NCBI GenBank assembly: GCA_003313425.1
Contig: NHZP01000052.1
Coordinates: 245,219 to 309,218 of the forward strand
DNA length: 64,000 nt
From: Pseudopyrenochaeta lycopersici
Lineage: Eukaryota; Ascomycota; Dothideomycetes; Pleosporales; Pseudopyrenochaetaceae
Direction of reading: 5' to 3'
The translations under genes were made by a program, and so were the position numbers. Shown here piece after piece: positions 33,810 to 47,100 of the stretch (position 1 is its first letter; each line of letters begins with the position of its first letter). Below the pieces are notes generated by a model, which was given only the letters and a program-made list of their open reading frames with translations, was not told the DNA's origin and searched no databases.

Positions 33810-34634
33810 CTAGTTTTTTATTTAATATATATTTTTTTAGTAAGACTATATTATATTTTCTAATTCCTATTATTTCTAAATTTCTAGAATATTATATATA
33901 ATAATATAGATAGAAAGAGTAGTTTATAAATCTATAGTTAAAATTTTATATTAAATAAGTTTAATTTACTATATATAGTTATAATATAAAAATATTATAA
34001 GCTTTAGATATAGAACTATAAAAATATAGAGTTTCTATTTTTAGAATTTTACTAATTACTAAATAGTAACTTAGTAATTACTATTACTTAGTAAATATGC
34101 AACCCTGATTTAGAAGAGGGATAAAGTATACTTCCTTATAAAAAATCTACGTTATAGGCGACTAAGTAAGAGACTTAATTACGTTAAGGTTAGACTATTT
34201 TTAGTTAAGGAATAAAACAGACCTATAAATCAGTGATGGATATTTACTAGTAATTACTATTTACTTTACTATTTTACTAGTTTACTATTACTATTTTAAT
34301 AGTAATTACTATTTCAAAAAATAGTAATTACTATTAATAGTAAAATAGTAAACAAAATAGTAATTACTATTATAGTAATTACTAGTAATTACTAGTAAAC
34401 TATAAATAGTAAATAAAAATAAAAATTAGAATACATATATTATATCTTTCTACTTATTTAATAGCTTATTATAGTAGGTATATAAACTATCTTTATATAT
34501 AATATACTGTAAAATTAATTATATATAACTTTAATAAAACTATAAAAACTACTTAATTTTTATATTACTACTAAATCTAACTTATTATATTAAGTAAAAT
34601 CTTAATAATAATATAGCTTAGTCCTAATAAAATA

Positions 34635-35410
34635 CTAGCTATCTATAAAACTGTTTAAAAAGGCTATTTCTTCTAAAGGAGAATCTATAAACTCTTTAAA
34701 TAAATCTCTTTCTTTTAACTTAATTTTATTAAAAGCTTCTTTTTCTTCTTTTAAGTAAAATATATTATTAAAATAATTTAAAGTACCTAAGAAAAAGATA
34801 TCACTCCTAAAGAAATATTTTTTATAAAAAGTAGTATATATACTACTAGTTATTAGCTGTTTTCTTCGGCTTATCTCTTTATAACTATAATAAGTAGTAC
34901 TAGTAAAGTACTTAATTAAATCTAGTATATATTAGTATAATATATATATTCTATACTAGTAATAGTATTACTTACTAAAATCTTTAAAAATAAGACTAGT
35001 ATTAATTAAATAGTCCGTAAGATTATTAAGTATTTCTAGAAGATTTAGATCTAGATTACTATCTTCTCTTTTAAAAAAGTAGAAAGTATCTAAATCTATA
35101 AGATTATCTTCTAGATAATCTAAGTATAATTAGTAAATTTAAATATTATAATAAAAGAAGTTTTATAAAGTTACTTACTTAAAAAAGCTAGCTTTTCTGT
35201 TTTATTATAATAGTCTAAACGACTAATATAGTATATAATCCTAAGAGTATTTAAATACTCTATAAGATATTCACTATTATTATCATTTACTAGTATTATA
35301 TTATTAATAATAGCTTTTAAAATAGAATCTAACTTAGTAGATCTAACTAAAGAGCTATTATTAATAAAAGTAAAGGTAATATAGCTTTTAGTAATAGGAG
35401 TAGAAGCCAT
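34635..35410 (-). CDS. three-exon accessory gene of the hAT element, function unknown
   Basis: Exons 35410-35179, 35119-34976 and 34921-34635 give 663 nt, 220 residues, fully open. Introns of 59 and 54 bp both start GTAAGT, contain ACTAAT and end TTAG/CTAG. The protein starts MASTPITKSYITFTFINNSS, is rich in Leu, Ile, Asn, Tyr, Lys and acidic residues, and is predicted to be mostly helical. There is no signal peptide, membrane segment or zinc-binding pattern. The C-terminal third is the conserved part, with homologues in the hAT derivatives at 33,530, 37,988 and 50,279 and a decayed copy in 56,463-57,369. I know of no family. It is head-to-head with the transposase, suggesting co-expression and a role in transposition or its control (inference). 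Confidence 0.75.
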
Positions 35411-36278
35411 TATAGCTATAAAAAAATAAAGTAATCTAGCTTTAAAAAGCTAAAAAGTAATAGTTATAAGAGTAGTAAGTAGTAGATACTTAGTAGTTAT
35501 TTCTCTTTAAAAAAAATAGAGATAAGAGCTTCTTACTTATAGATCTTTACCTTCTTTTATAACTATATTTTTTTAGGCTAGCTAAGTACTAATATTAACT
35601 ATATATTAACTTAAAATACTAGTTTATTAGAAGTAAATAATTACTCCACCTTCTTTACTTTAGTTTATTAGAAGTAAATAATCACTCCACCCTCTTTATT
35701 TTAGTTTATTAGAAGTAAATAATCACTCCACCCTCATTATTTTAGTTTATTAGAAATAAATAATCACTCCACCCTCTTTATTTTAGTATATTAGAAATAA
35801 ATAATTACTCCACCTTCTTTATTTTAGTTTATTATATAAATCTATTTTTAATTAATTAGAAGAGGAGTAGTATTTCAGTAGCATGTGATAATAGTAAAAA
35901 AAATAAGATATATAGAGGTACTATTATCTACTAAAAAAATATAAAAAAGTAAAAACTAGAATATTTACTAAGAAGACTTTTAAAAATATCTATTTATAAG
36001 AGAATTAATTATACTAGTCTTAATTATTTAAGACCTAATAGTTTTTATTATATAAGTATCTACTATTTAGCTTTATAGTATTTTAAAAAGATTATATTAG
36101 CTATATTAAGTAAGTTTTAAATTAGATTTTATAAATTTTACTTAAAATATTAGTTTTATTATAGTATTATATTTTATACTATCTATATTCTATACTATAC
36201 TAACTATTTTAAGCTTCTATATACTATCTATAATATATATATTATTTAATATATTTTTATCTTATATTTTAATTAAAA
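35411..36278. promoter_or_regulatory. divergent spacer between accessory gene and transposase
   Basis: 868 bp without an open frame. It contains five to six degenerate tandem copies (about 35,620-35,830) of a roughly 54-bp unit with the core TAGTTTATTAGAAGTAAATAA followed by TCACTCCACC. The CTCCACC cores are the only C-rich points and could be regulatory sites for the two divergent genes. Confidence 0.6.
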
Positions 36279-36593
36279 ATGGCAAGAAAAAGATACTTAA
36301 AAGAAGAGATAAATTCTCCTAATTTTATTCTACCTAGTCTAGAAAACAGTCCTAGTATTTTTAAAAATAGACTATTTAGTCGTACTTTACTTAACTATAT
36401 TAGAGGAGAAGATAGAAAAATACAAATAAATTGTACTAGCTGTACTTATAGTACTATAACAAATTGGCCTATTAATACTTCTAATTTAAAAAACTATTAT
36501 TACATAAAACATAAAGATATACTAGATGATCTAGAAGATAATAATAATAAAAATAATAAAAATAATAAAAATAAAGAAGAAAAGGATAATATT

Positions 36594-36825
<232 letters not shown>

Positions 36826-37612
36826 TTCTAGATAGTATAGAAGATAATAGTAATTTAGAAGCGTATAGTAGTTTTTCAACTAATTTAAGTAGTCTTTCTT
36901 ATAGTAGAAAAAAGGCTAAATATACTCTATTTACTAAAGATGAATATAGAAAACTATTATTATTATTTATTATTTGTAATAATCTACCTTTTAGTTTAGT
37001 AGAGAGTAATAGTTTTAATAATTTATTAAAATACTTAAAAGATAATATACCTTCTATTAGTAGAAAAACTATTAAACTAGATTTAGATCTATTATATAAT
37101 AAAGAACTTATTAAAAAGAAGCTTATACTTACTAATAATAATAGTAAATTTAATATTACTTTAGATACATGGAATTCTAGTAATAATATAGATTTCTTAG
37201 CTATAACTATACACTTTTATAATAATAATTTTGAACTAGAAAATTATTTAATTGGATTTGAAACTTTAGAAGAAACTAGCCATACTAGTAGTATTTTATA
37301 TAATAATATAAATAATATATTAAAAGAGTTTAATATAAGAGATAAGATATTAGCTATTACTAGAGATAATGCTAGTCCTATAACTAGCTTAGTAGATAAA
37401 ATAGGCTATAACTATAAAGAAAAATATAATATAGATATAATAGACATAAGATGTACTTCACATATTTTAAATATAATTAGTAATATATTCTTAGCTTACT
37501 TATTTTTTATTCCAAGTAATTCTAAAAAGTTTAATACTAAAATAGAAACTATTAGAACTAATTATAGTAGATATAATAATAGTTATAGTATATTAAAAAA
37601 CTTACCTACTAC

Positions 37613-39031
37613 CAGGGTTGCCGTTTTTTAGTAATAGTAATTACTATTACTAAAGGTACTTAGTAATTACTATAGTAATTACTAAAAGTCTAATAGTAAT
37701 TACTTAGTAATTACTAAGTAATTACTATTACTAAAAATAGAAATATATAAATAATAGTTTTTAAGATATTTTACTAGCTAGCTTATTATATAGTAAGTAA
37801 ATTTAAGATAATGCTATATACATAAACGTAGATAATTATTTACTTCTGATAGTTTTAAAGAAATATATATATATATACATATATTTTTAACTAAATAACT
37901 AACTAACTAATTATATTTTTTTAATTTTATATTACTTTACAAGTTTTTTTTTCTTTTTTTTTAGTAAAAGTTGTATATACTCTACTATTATCCTATTTTA
38001 ACTATAGACTCTAAATGCTCTAGGTCTTTTAAATTAGAACTAATAAAGTCTATATATAAACTAGAATATGTTTTAATAGCTTTTAACTCCTCTATACTAT
38101 AAAATATCTTATTATAGATATTTAAACTATCTAAAAAATATAAAATGTCTCTAATAAACTCTTCTTTTACAGCTAAAAAGTTATATTTATTTAGATAACT
38201 AAATATTTTATATAAGTAGTATAATATAAAATACTTTCTTAAAGAACTAAATTAGTAAATAATTAAAAATATACTAAACTACATTTTAAAATTAGTTTTA
38301 TAATACTTATAATACTTTATTAGAGTTACTACTTTATTAGTAATAGTAATTACTATTACTATTATTAGTAGTATTATATATAATATAATATATTAAATTG
38401 TTAAGTTTATTAAGGTTGTTAAGAACGTTAAAAACTTTAAAAACTTTAATAACTTAAGGTTATTATTTTACTAGTAATAGTAATTATTATTACTAATTAA
38501 AACTTTATAATTATATTTATTTAGATTATTTACTATATATATAGTTATATATAAAGCTTAATAAAAATAAGAAAGTAGAGTTAATATTAAAAGCTAGAAT
38601 AAAATTTAACTTCTTTCTTATTAGGTTTTAGTACTACTATAAATTTATAGAGTAAGTACTAGTAATTATTTTTATAGACTAGTGATTGTAATTACTATAA
38701 AGAATTAACCTTACTTTTACGAACTAAGTACTAAAACTAGAAACTTCTATGCTAATAGTATAGGTTTATACTATTAAATATTACTATATACTTATACTAT
38801 AGATTATATATAAGCTATAATCTATTTTTAGAATTAGTAATTACTATTTACTATTTAGTAATTACTAATTACTAAGTAATAGTAATTACTATTACTAATT
38901 GCTTATAGTAATAGTAATTACTATTACTATTACAAAAATTCTAAATAGTAATTACTAATTACTAAGTAATAGTAATTACTAACGGTACCTAGTAATAGTA
39001 ATTACTATTACTTAGTAAAACGGCAACCCTG
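37613..39031 (-). mobile_element. nested hAT MITE, family 3 copy N1
   Basis: Termini CAGGGTTGCCGTTTTTTAG and its inverted partner ...AAAACGGCAACCCTG, with a perfect 8-bp duplication CCTACTAC (37,605-37,612 and 39,032-39,039). Inserted in the transposase gene, so it is younger than the hAT element. 1,419 bp. It contains the last exon of an accessory-type gene on the minus strand but no transposase. Confidence 0.93.
37988..38246 (-). pseudogene. accessory-gene last exon in MITE N1
   Basis: Open from an ACTAATTTAG acceptor (about 38,247) to TAA at 37,988-37,990, about 85 codons. It reads KYNFLAVKEEFIRDILYFLD, SLNIYNKIFYSIEELK and LYIDFISSNLKDLEHLES, matching the last exons at 33,530-33,809 and 34,635-34,921. 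A nearly identical copy lies in N2 (plus strand, 50,279-50,536). N3 has a one-base deletion in it. Confidence 0.65.
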
Positions 39032-40691
39032 CCTACTACTATAAGGAATTTAATTTCTAGTATTAGATATAATCACTATTTAAAAAATACTTTTAAAAGA
39101 TTAGTAAAAGATAAAATTAAAGATAATAATAATATAGGACCTGAAATTTTAATAAGAGATAATACTACTAGATAGCTATCTACTTATAATATGATAGAAA
39201 GATTTTTATATTTTAAAGAAGAAATTATTATGTTACTAGAAGAAGCTAGTAAACTAACTAATAATAAAAAATTAAATATTAAGTTAGATAGACTAGTTAT
39301 TACAGAAGAAGAATGGACATTTTTAGAAATAATTAAAACTACTTTAGAATTATTTAAAAAGCCTACTATAAAGTTTCAGGCTATTAATTATAGTAATAGC
39401 TTCCTAATTATACCTTATATTAATAAGCTTATATTAGAATTAGAAGAATATACTTTAGAATATAATATAGAAGAAAGTAATCCTTATTTAGCTACGGCTT
39501 TATTAGAAGCTTATAATAGATTATTATATTATTATCCTATTAAAGAAGATAATATAGATAAACTAAAGAATTTATATTTAATTACTTTACTAAATCCTAA
39601 GTTTAAATTAGAGATATTTAAAACATTAAAGTTTAGTTATAATAAAATAAAATTAATAGAAAACTACTTTTTAGAAGTATATAATAAATATAAAATAGAG
39701 TATTTAAATAATAGAAATACTATTACTATAAGAGATAGATCTAGTTTAGATATAAACCCTAATATAGATTTAAAAGAAGATTATAATAGTGATAATGAGT
39801 TTTATAAAGATAATACTAATAATACTAGTAAAATAGATAATAGAGAAGAGATCTATATATATTTAGAAGAAGATAGAATATCTAAAGAAATAGATATTAT
39901 TAATTACTATAAAGTAAATAAAATAAGATTTCCTATTATCTATAGTATAGCTAAAGACTATTTAGCTATACTAGCTACTTCTATTCCTAGTGAATCTACT
40001 TTTAGTAAAGTTAGTGATATAGTAACTAAAAAAAGAAATAGGTTATTACCTAGTACTATAAAAAAACTAATTTGCTTAAAATCATGGAATATAATAGAAG
40101 ATGAAGAATTAATATTAAATGATAATAATTTTAATTTTAGTACTAATACTAATATAGATAGTACTAATATAGATATAAATACTCAATTAAATATAAATAC
40201 TCAACTACAAGGGTTAGAAGGTTTAGAGGATTTAGAGGATTCGGAGGATTTAGAAGATATAGAAGAGTTAGAGGATATAGAAGACATAGAAGAAAATAGT
40301 ACTTTAAGTAGTTCTACTAATAGTACTAATAATAATAGTACTTTTAGTATATAAAGATATATATAACGCTAGTTTTAATATAAATATAAAAATATATAAG
40401 TAGATAGAAAATAGAAAAGTATTAAATAAACTTCTTTTATATACTAGTTTTAAATAGTACTACTATATCTTAGAAGTTTAAGAGGTAGTATACTAACTAT
40501 AATATAGAGCCTTTTATATAAGTTATAAGCTATTCTTTTACTTTTTAAGAAATAGTAATTACTAGTTTACTATTTTACTAAATAGTAATTACTATTTAGT
40601 AAAATAGTAAACTAAGGCCAATAGTAAATAGTAAACTAGTAATTACTAGTAATTACTATTTTACTATAATTACTATTTTTGCCCATCACTG

Positions 40692-41000
40692 CTATAAATT
40701 ATATACTTAAGCTACTACTAGATACAAAGATCTACCTACGCTTCTATATCTCTAAGTTAGAACTAGCTAAACCTATAATACTATTACAAAAAATATTTTA
40801 GTATAAAACTAAAGAAGAAATAAAGTATAAAGTTAAAAGAATCTTTAATAAAAGACGCTCTAAGGTTACAGAAAACTAATATAGAGAAAGAGAGTACCTT
40901 ATAAAATAGAAAGACTACCTAGACTTAGAAAATATATAGGAACCTAAATTAAACCTAGGGAACTATAAAGAATAAATTAGTAAATATAACTATAATAAAG
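40692..41000 (+). pseudogene. Gypsy-1 pol tail with integrase chromodomain
   Basis: Continues the frame broken at 34,230. About 40,829-40,965 reads YKVKRIFNKRRSKV, then YLIK*KDYLDLEN and *EPKLNLGN, the chromodomain (YxVExI ... YLVKWxGY ... TWEP) with both Trp codons changed to TAG. This places the element among chromoviruses, whose chromodomain targets integration to marked chromatin. 34,108-34,230 holds the intervening integrase end. Confidence 0.78.
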
Positions 41001-41099
41001 AATAAAAAGAACTTAGGTACTAGAACTATAACTAACCTAGGAAGAGGGAATAGTAGAACTACTACTACTCCTAAAGTTAGCTACCTTAGGAAGAGGATT

Positions 41100-41420
41100 A
41101 CCTTCTTCTAGCTATATTAGTATAAACGCGCTCTAATCTAGAGCTAGAGTACCTAGTATAAGACTTTCCTTAAGATTAGTAATCTCCTGCCCTAACGCTT
41201 CTGCTGTCTTAAGAGCTTTAATCTCTTCTACGTACTAACCTAAGGCGTCTACTAGACTTTGCTTACGTCTCTAGAGAAACTCCTTTTATTTGCGCAAACA
41301 ACTGCGTTTAGAACGAGCGGCTAGCAACGCGTTCAGCGCCTTCTCTCCTCTACTGCCTTAGCCTCTGCTTCTTAAGCTTCTAAACAATATATCTCCTTAT
41401 CTAGCTTAGAATAGTTTAGT
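41100..41420 (-). pseudogene. antisense coding remnant between pol and 3' LTR of Gypsy-1
   Basis: On the minus strand a frame with a few TAA/TAG codons reads EKALNALLAARSKRSCLRK, then SLVDALG*YVEEIKALKTAE and NLKESLILGTLALD. GC content is higher than the surroundings, and codon-like structure is present only on this strand. It is opposite in direction to pol. Function unknown; a captured or accessory antisense ORF is the likeliest reading. Confidence 0.5.
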
Positions 41421-41653
41421 AGTAGGATGTTAACTAGTTTATAAAGCTTATTACTATTATAATAGTAATTACTATATTCTTTCTTTAATAATAATATCTA
41501 GTACTCCTAACCCTGCTTTACGTAATAACTGCAGGTAACTATAGCTAACTAGCTAATATAATTTATTTAATCTCTAAGGTTATAATGTTATAAAGTACTC
41601 TTAGAACTTATTAGTTAGTTTATAAGGATATAAGTAGTAGGAAGAGGGGATAG

Positions 41654-42104
41654 TGTTACAACCTAAGGAATGAGGGGACGCGCAGCTTAAAAAGGACTCA
41701 CTCGTAGCCTAGGATTATAACGCATGCGCTAGCCTAGCAGGAACTAGTGTCCTAGGAAGCTTAGCATCAGGCCCTATAGGATTCTCTAGGACACTACGTG
41801 TATCCTATAGAACCTATAAGATCCTAGGAAACTTATAATAGGATCTGTAGGATCCTATAGGATAACCTATATATAAATTATAGTAATAAACCCTTATAGC
41901 TTATTATATTTAACTTAATATTATACTCTATAGTATAGTAATAGTAATACTAATTATTCTTAACCCTTAGTACTCTTTATAGAAGCGCCCTCTTACTATC
42001 TTAGTATTAAACCCCCCTTCTATCTAGTCCCTCACTCTATCCTAGAGAACTAACCTTGCAATCTTATTAGCTATCCTTACTAATAGCTTTTAAGATTCTT
42101 TACA
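41654..42104 (+). repeat. 3' LTR of Gypsy-1
   Basis: 451 bp, TGTTACAACC to TTCTTTACA, directly preceded by a polypurine tract at about 41,639-41,653. Confidence 0.93.
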
Positions 42105-43268
42105 CCTAGTATTAAACTTTTTAAGGATAACCTTAAGATTAAAGGGTAATAGGCTAGTTACCTTAAAGGCCTTAAGGATAGTCTCCTTTTTAAATAAAGC
42201 TGCCTAGGCTGCTTTAAAGAAAGGATAGAAGTCTCTTTTACTTATTAAGACTAGCCCCTAGCTTCTCTCTATAAACTGTAAGATCTCCTTTAAGTACGCA
42301 AGTAAGAGAGGCTTAAATATACTTATATTAAGTAGCTGTAAGCTATAGGTTAAGTAAGGAGGATAGATAGCTAGGAGGATCTTATTCTAGTTATAATAGT
42401 TAATAAAATCTATAGAAATATAAGATCTATAGCTATTAAGGATAAGTAATTAATAGGAGGATTGAGCTTTTGCCTTAGTATTGCGATTAAACACCTGTTT
42501 TAGCTATGCTAGGCCTATATTATTATTTATCTATCCTAAGGAAGATAAAGTAAAGCAAGCTTAATTATCTTTAGGATTAAACTCTTACAGCTAGCTATCC
42601 TAGATTAAGTATAAGGCTAACTAAAATATTAGGGCAGGCTCTAGAGATAATCTATCTGCGCAGATACAGGCTATTAAGGTAATCTACTCTCTATTACTAC
42701 CCTAGATAAAGGATCTATAGTTCCCCCGCTTATATAAGGCCCTGCTAAATATCCTCTTTAACCTGCCTATTACTCCTAATAGGAACCCCTTTTTATCTAT
42801 ATTATATATATACTAAGCTTCTATCTTATATTACTTAATCTTATTATCTAAAAGCTTAAAATAGAGGCTATACTTATTAAAGGAATTAGCCTTATAGCAG
42901 CTGTTATCTATACTAACTGTATATTAAGAGATAAGATAGATGCTGTGCTGCTTAACAAAGCGATTAACCTAGTTCTTTCCTATGTCTTTTTTAGCTATTT
43001 AAGAAGTAAAGTTTCAAATTATAGCCCTGCTAGGTGGCAGGCCTCGCTTAGTAAGCTGGATGATGTACTGGATGAGCTCCTTTTCTTGGTGTGGATGGAG
43101 ATTTTGTTGATTTTAAGCTTTGACTCCTCGCGAGGTTGAAACGCGCTGGTGCCGCCTTGCGAGCGTTATACGGTTAACGCCATAGGTATTCGCCAATTTT
43201 GTGTTATTAATATCTTCTCCAGGCTCCAAGGAGTCGATAGCTGTAAGCGCAGCTGTAATTGGGTCCAT
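42105..43268 (-). pseudogene. N-terminal part of the pogo/Fot1 transposase
   Basis: ATG at 43,268 starts a frame reading MDPITAALTAIDSLEPGED, then NTYGVNRITLARRHQ (psq-type helix-turn-helix) and EKELIQYIQLTKRGLPPSRA (start of a CENP-B-type HTH). TAA/TAG codons appear where CAA/CAG or TGG would be expected. From about 42,950 toward 42,105 the sequence is AT-rich and stop-filled. The DDE domain lies across the Gypsy insertion. The plus-strand open frame at 42,945-43,139 is only its antisense. Confidence 0.8.
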
Positions 43269-43315
43269 ATTGATTGAGATACGTGGTGTTAAAAAAATCG
43301 TGCAATTGTTGAGGG

Positions 43316-43357
43316 GCGTGCGTTACGTGGGGACGATCGTTACGAGGTGAGCCTCGG
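43316..43357 (-). repeat. right terminal inverted repeat of the pogo element
   Basis: Inverted partner of 26,091-26,132 and followed by TA. Confidence 0.92.
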
Positions 43358-44140
43358 TAACCTTATACATTACGTATAGACACTAGCAACTTTTTCTTTT
43401 ATGCCTTACGTGTACATATCTAGGTTTTCTTCTGTCTGCAGTTTACCTGCTTAGGCGTTAACTATATATAATATTTTTAGCTAGTTACTTATACGTTCCT
43501 ATAGTTAACTAGCGTTATTATATTATCTTTTATTAGTATATATTATTCGCGTAACGCTCCTCTTTCCTATTACTCCTGCGGGTAGATAGCTTATACTACT
43601 TCCTTATTATTTGCGTAATATCTCTCTTTACTATTACTTATTTACATAGTATTCCCCTTTACTACTACTTACTTATATAATATTATTATGTCCCTTACCT
43701 TAGGGACTAATTTGCAGCTCTAGATCGCTAAGCTTATATAGTAAGAAGGTTACTTCTACGCACTCCTAGTCTAGAGTTATAGGTCTATTCCTAATAATCT
43801 ATGCGATTATTAGTATAGTAGCAGGTCTAGTCCTCTACTATTTACGGAGTATTAGACCCTCCCTGTAACGAAGTATCGTGAATTTGAACCTTAGTGTTGC
43901 AGCATGGTTGCGCTAGACCTTTTCGGGTGCTAGCGCGCACCGTGACGGACCTGCTCAAAACCTGCGCTAGCTGCGCAGAGCAGGGACGACAAGTATTATT
44001 CTCTCCTATAGCTAAGTGACAGCAATACAGAACTATCCCTTTACTATTATCTGTAGTATGAAGTAAGTACTATTACTTAAAACTATACGTTATATAATAA
44101 TACTTCTCTATATAATAGTCTAGGGATAGTTCCCCTTACG
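43358..44140. other. flank between the pogo element and Gypsy-2
   Basis: AT-rich DNA without a gene, with a less-mutated GC-rich island at about 43,845-44,005 (containing GCTAGCGCGCACCGTGACGG). The island could be part of the 5' LTR or leader of Gypsy-2, but I could not find a matching 3' copy. Confidence 0.4.
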
Positions 44141-47100
44141 CGATCTAGTAAACAGGCCGCCTCTGCTAGTAAGACGCCTAACCCCCCTATTAAAGTTAAC
44201 CTGCAGGTAGATAAAGAACTACTAACTCTTAGCGTAAGCACACCTTTAACTCTTAAAGAGCGTATCTTAGCTGCTAAAAAGAGACGTAATAAGCTCTAAG
44301 CGCTTCTACGCCTACGCGTAATTAAGGAAGAAATTATATAGCTAGAAAAGTATTAAACGCGACCTTACTCTAGCCCTATTAGTAGATAGAACTCTTAAAG
44401 TTTAGGTTATAGAGGCGCGTAAGAGGAGCGCACCTAACGTGTCCTTGCCTCTACACGTAAAACGTACGCTTAAACCTAGAGATCTATCTAAATACTAAAG
44501 AAGGAACTTAAAGAGATATTATAAGTTTTTTTACTTATATAAAGTAGTATTTTAACTCTTACTATAGGAATTTTATCTTAATAATAATAAAGTTATCTAG
44601 GCTATATAGTACCTAAGAGGAGACTTAAGAGACCTTTAGTATACGTACTATAAGCGCGTATTTAAAGTAAATAGAATAATACTTACCTAGGAATACTTTA
44701 AGTAATATATACTTAACTTACTATCTAACCTAATTAATCGCAGCCTTAAAGCAGCTACAGCGCATACTTAGGCTATATAGTAGAAAGACTAGAGTGTTTA
44801 GTCTTTTATAACCTACCTTAATATTATTAAAGATTAACTTACGCCTTATACTAAGGTATAGAGAGTTTAGTATCTCTTTTTAAAGTTAAAGCTTAAATTA
44901 TAAAGGGCTATTACTAACTACTACTAGATTCCTATAACTAGAGAGGATTTAATAGTATTAGGCTCTACACTTAAGTAGAACTTATACTAAGCCCTACTAA
45001 CGTAAGACTAGCATACACGTAATATATTTAAGGGAAAATCTTAAGAAAGTACTCTAAAATATAAACTAAACGAGCCTTCCTATAGACTATAGGATAAAAG
45101 TAAGGTTACTTACTTTAATTATAAGAAAGTTAGATACTACACTAATAAGTACTAAAGTAGTAATTTAAACTACCTTCTAGTACGCATTAACTAGATAGGA
45201 AAAGGTTAAGCCTTACTAGTAATCTAGGAATAGTAAGGTATATACCTATTAATATTTTACTAAGTATAAAGTGTAAGTGCAGCGCAGCTATAGAGACAGG
45301 CCCTAAGAAGGAACTCTAAGTTATCCTTAACCCTTAGGCTAACGTTAGCTTAATTAGTTAGAAGCTAGCTGTTAAGATAGGACTACTACTACTTAAAGGA
45401 GTAGAGCTCCTAAGACTAGGTTAGATTAGTACCTAACGTTAGAACACTTATATAGTATATAAGCTTTAGGTGCGCTTAATAGATAATAATAGCGTTAATT
45501 GCTAAGCTTAGGTTATAGCGTACGGAGTAGATAAGGAGGGCGTTCCTCTTCTACTTAGCAACCCCTTTTTATAATAGCAGAATATTTATATTAACTGTAG
45601 CTCTTAAATATAGCGTTAGGGATATACCTTAGCTAATATTAAGCTTATTACTACTACAGAACTTTATAAAGATACAGAGTAAACTAGCTCTAATATATAC
45701 CTTCTAGGAGTACTATAAGTTATAGGTAAAGGTTTAGAGTGTAATACTCGTATCTTTAGAGCGCGTGTCGCGCTAGAAGCGCGTATCCCTAACGTATTAG
45801 CTAACTATAGTAATATATTTAATAATAAAAAGGCAGAAGCTTTACTAAATTTTAAGACTTTAGACTATACTATCCTACTTATAGCTAATAAAGAACCTTT
45901 ATACAGTCTACTATATAACCTTTCTACGCATAAGCTTAAGGTACTCTATAACTATATAGAGGACGCGCTATATAAAGGCTAGATTTAGCATAGTATAAGT
46001 CCTGCAAGAGCCCCTATACTATTTATCCCTAAGAAAGATAGAAAGCTTTGCCTCTATATTAACTATTAAGGATTAAACGCTATTATAATTAAAGATTATT
46101 ACCTGCTTCTGTTAATTAGAGAGACACTAGATCGCCTATTAGGCGCACGTTATTATACTACCCTAGATCTCTATAATGCGTACTACTACCTAAGAATTTA
46201 ATTAGGAGATAAGTAGAAAACTACCTTTAAAACTTAATATAGCTACTTTAAGTACTTAGTTATACTATTTAGGCTAACTAACGCTCTAGTAAGCTTTTAA
46301 GCCTATATTAATAAGGCGCTTAGTAAGTATTTAGACTATATTTATGTAGTTTACTTTAATAAAATACTTATCTATACTTATAGTAAAGATATTATAATAT
46401 ACTAGCGCGTAGTACGCTCTATACTTAAAGCCTTATAAAAGGTAGAGCTCTTTACTAACTTTAAAAAGTATACCTTTATATTAAGTAAGGTCTACTTCCT
46501 TAAGTTTATTATTATAACGCGCAGAATCTGCGTAGATCTAGCGCGCGTTAAGACTATTACTTAATAGCTACAGCCTATAAATATTAAGAAACTTTAGTCC
46601 TTTCTTAGGTTTACTAACTTTTATTAACGTTTTATTAAGGGATACGCTTGCGAAACAGCTCTTCTTACTAATTTACTTAAGAGTAATTAAGATTTTTATT
46701 AGAATAATATAGTAAATACGTTATTTAAGAAGCTTAAAGAGCGCTTTTTAAGTGCGCTAATTCTGCGCTATTTTAACCTTACTCTCGCGATACGCGTAGA
46801 GATAGATACGTCTACTTTTACTATCTTAGGTATTCTGTTGTAGTTATTTAAAGATAAAAAATAGTATCTAATTACCTTTATGTTAAAGAAGCTTTAGAGC
46901 GCTAAGCTAAATTATAAAATATATAATTTAGAGCTTTTAGTAATTATATACAGCTTTAAGCAGTAGTAGTATTACCTTTAAGGTACGCAGTATACTATAC
47001 AGGTCCTAAGTAACTATAATAACCTACGCTCTATGCGCGTAGTATAGAAGTTAAACCTGCGTTAAGCACGTTAGGCAATCTATCTAAGAGCTTTTAATTT

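Larger units (their letters stand above)
32559..34107. mobile_element. internally deleted hAT element (family 2)
   Basis: Termini CAGGGATGCACAAAATTTAG and (reverse complement) CAGGGTTGCATATTTAC. It splits the Gypsy-1 integrase end. The left flank is AAGAAGAG; the right flank reads ATTTAGAAGAGG, so a 7-bp AGAAGAG copy lies four bases outside the end rather than abutting it. The interior keeps the C-terminal part of a transposase gene (minus) and the last exon of an accessory gene (plus), with the middle lost. 1,549 bp. Confidence 0.82.

Noticed and set aside
32551..34118. Perfect 8-bp target duplication for the family 2 hAT element
   Set aside because: Only AGAAGAG is shared and on the right it starts four bases beyond the terminus, so the duplication is uncertain.
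42945..43139. 64-codon plus-strand open frame
   Set aside because: Antisense of the pogo transposase N-terminus, whose helix-turn-helix motifs are on the minus strand.
43845..44005. 5' LTR of Gypsy-2
   Set aside because: No matching copy was found at the other end of the element, so the island is reported only as an unexplained GC patch.
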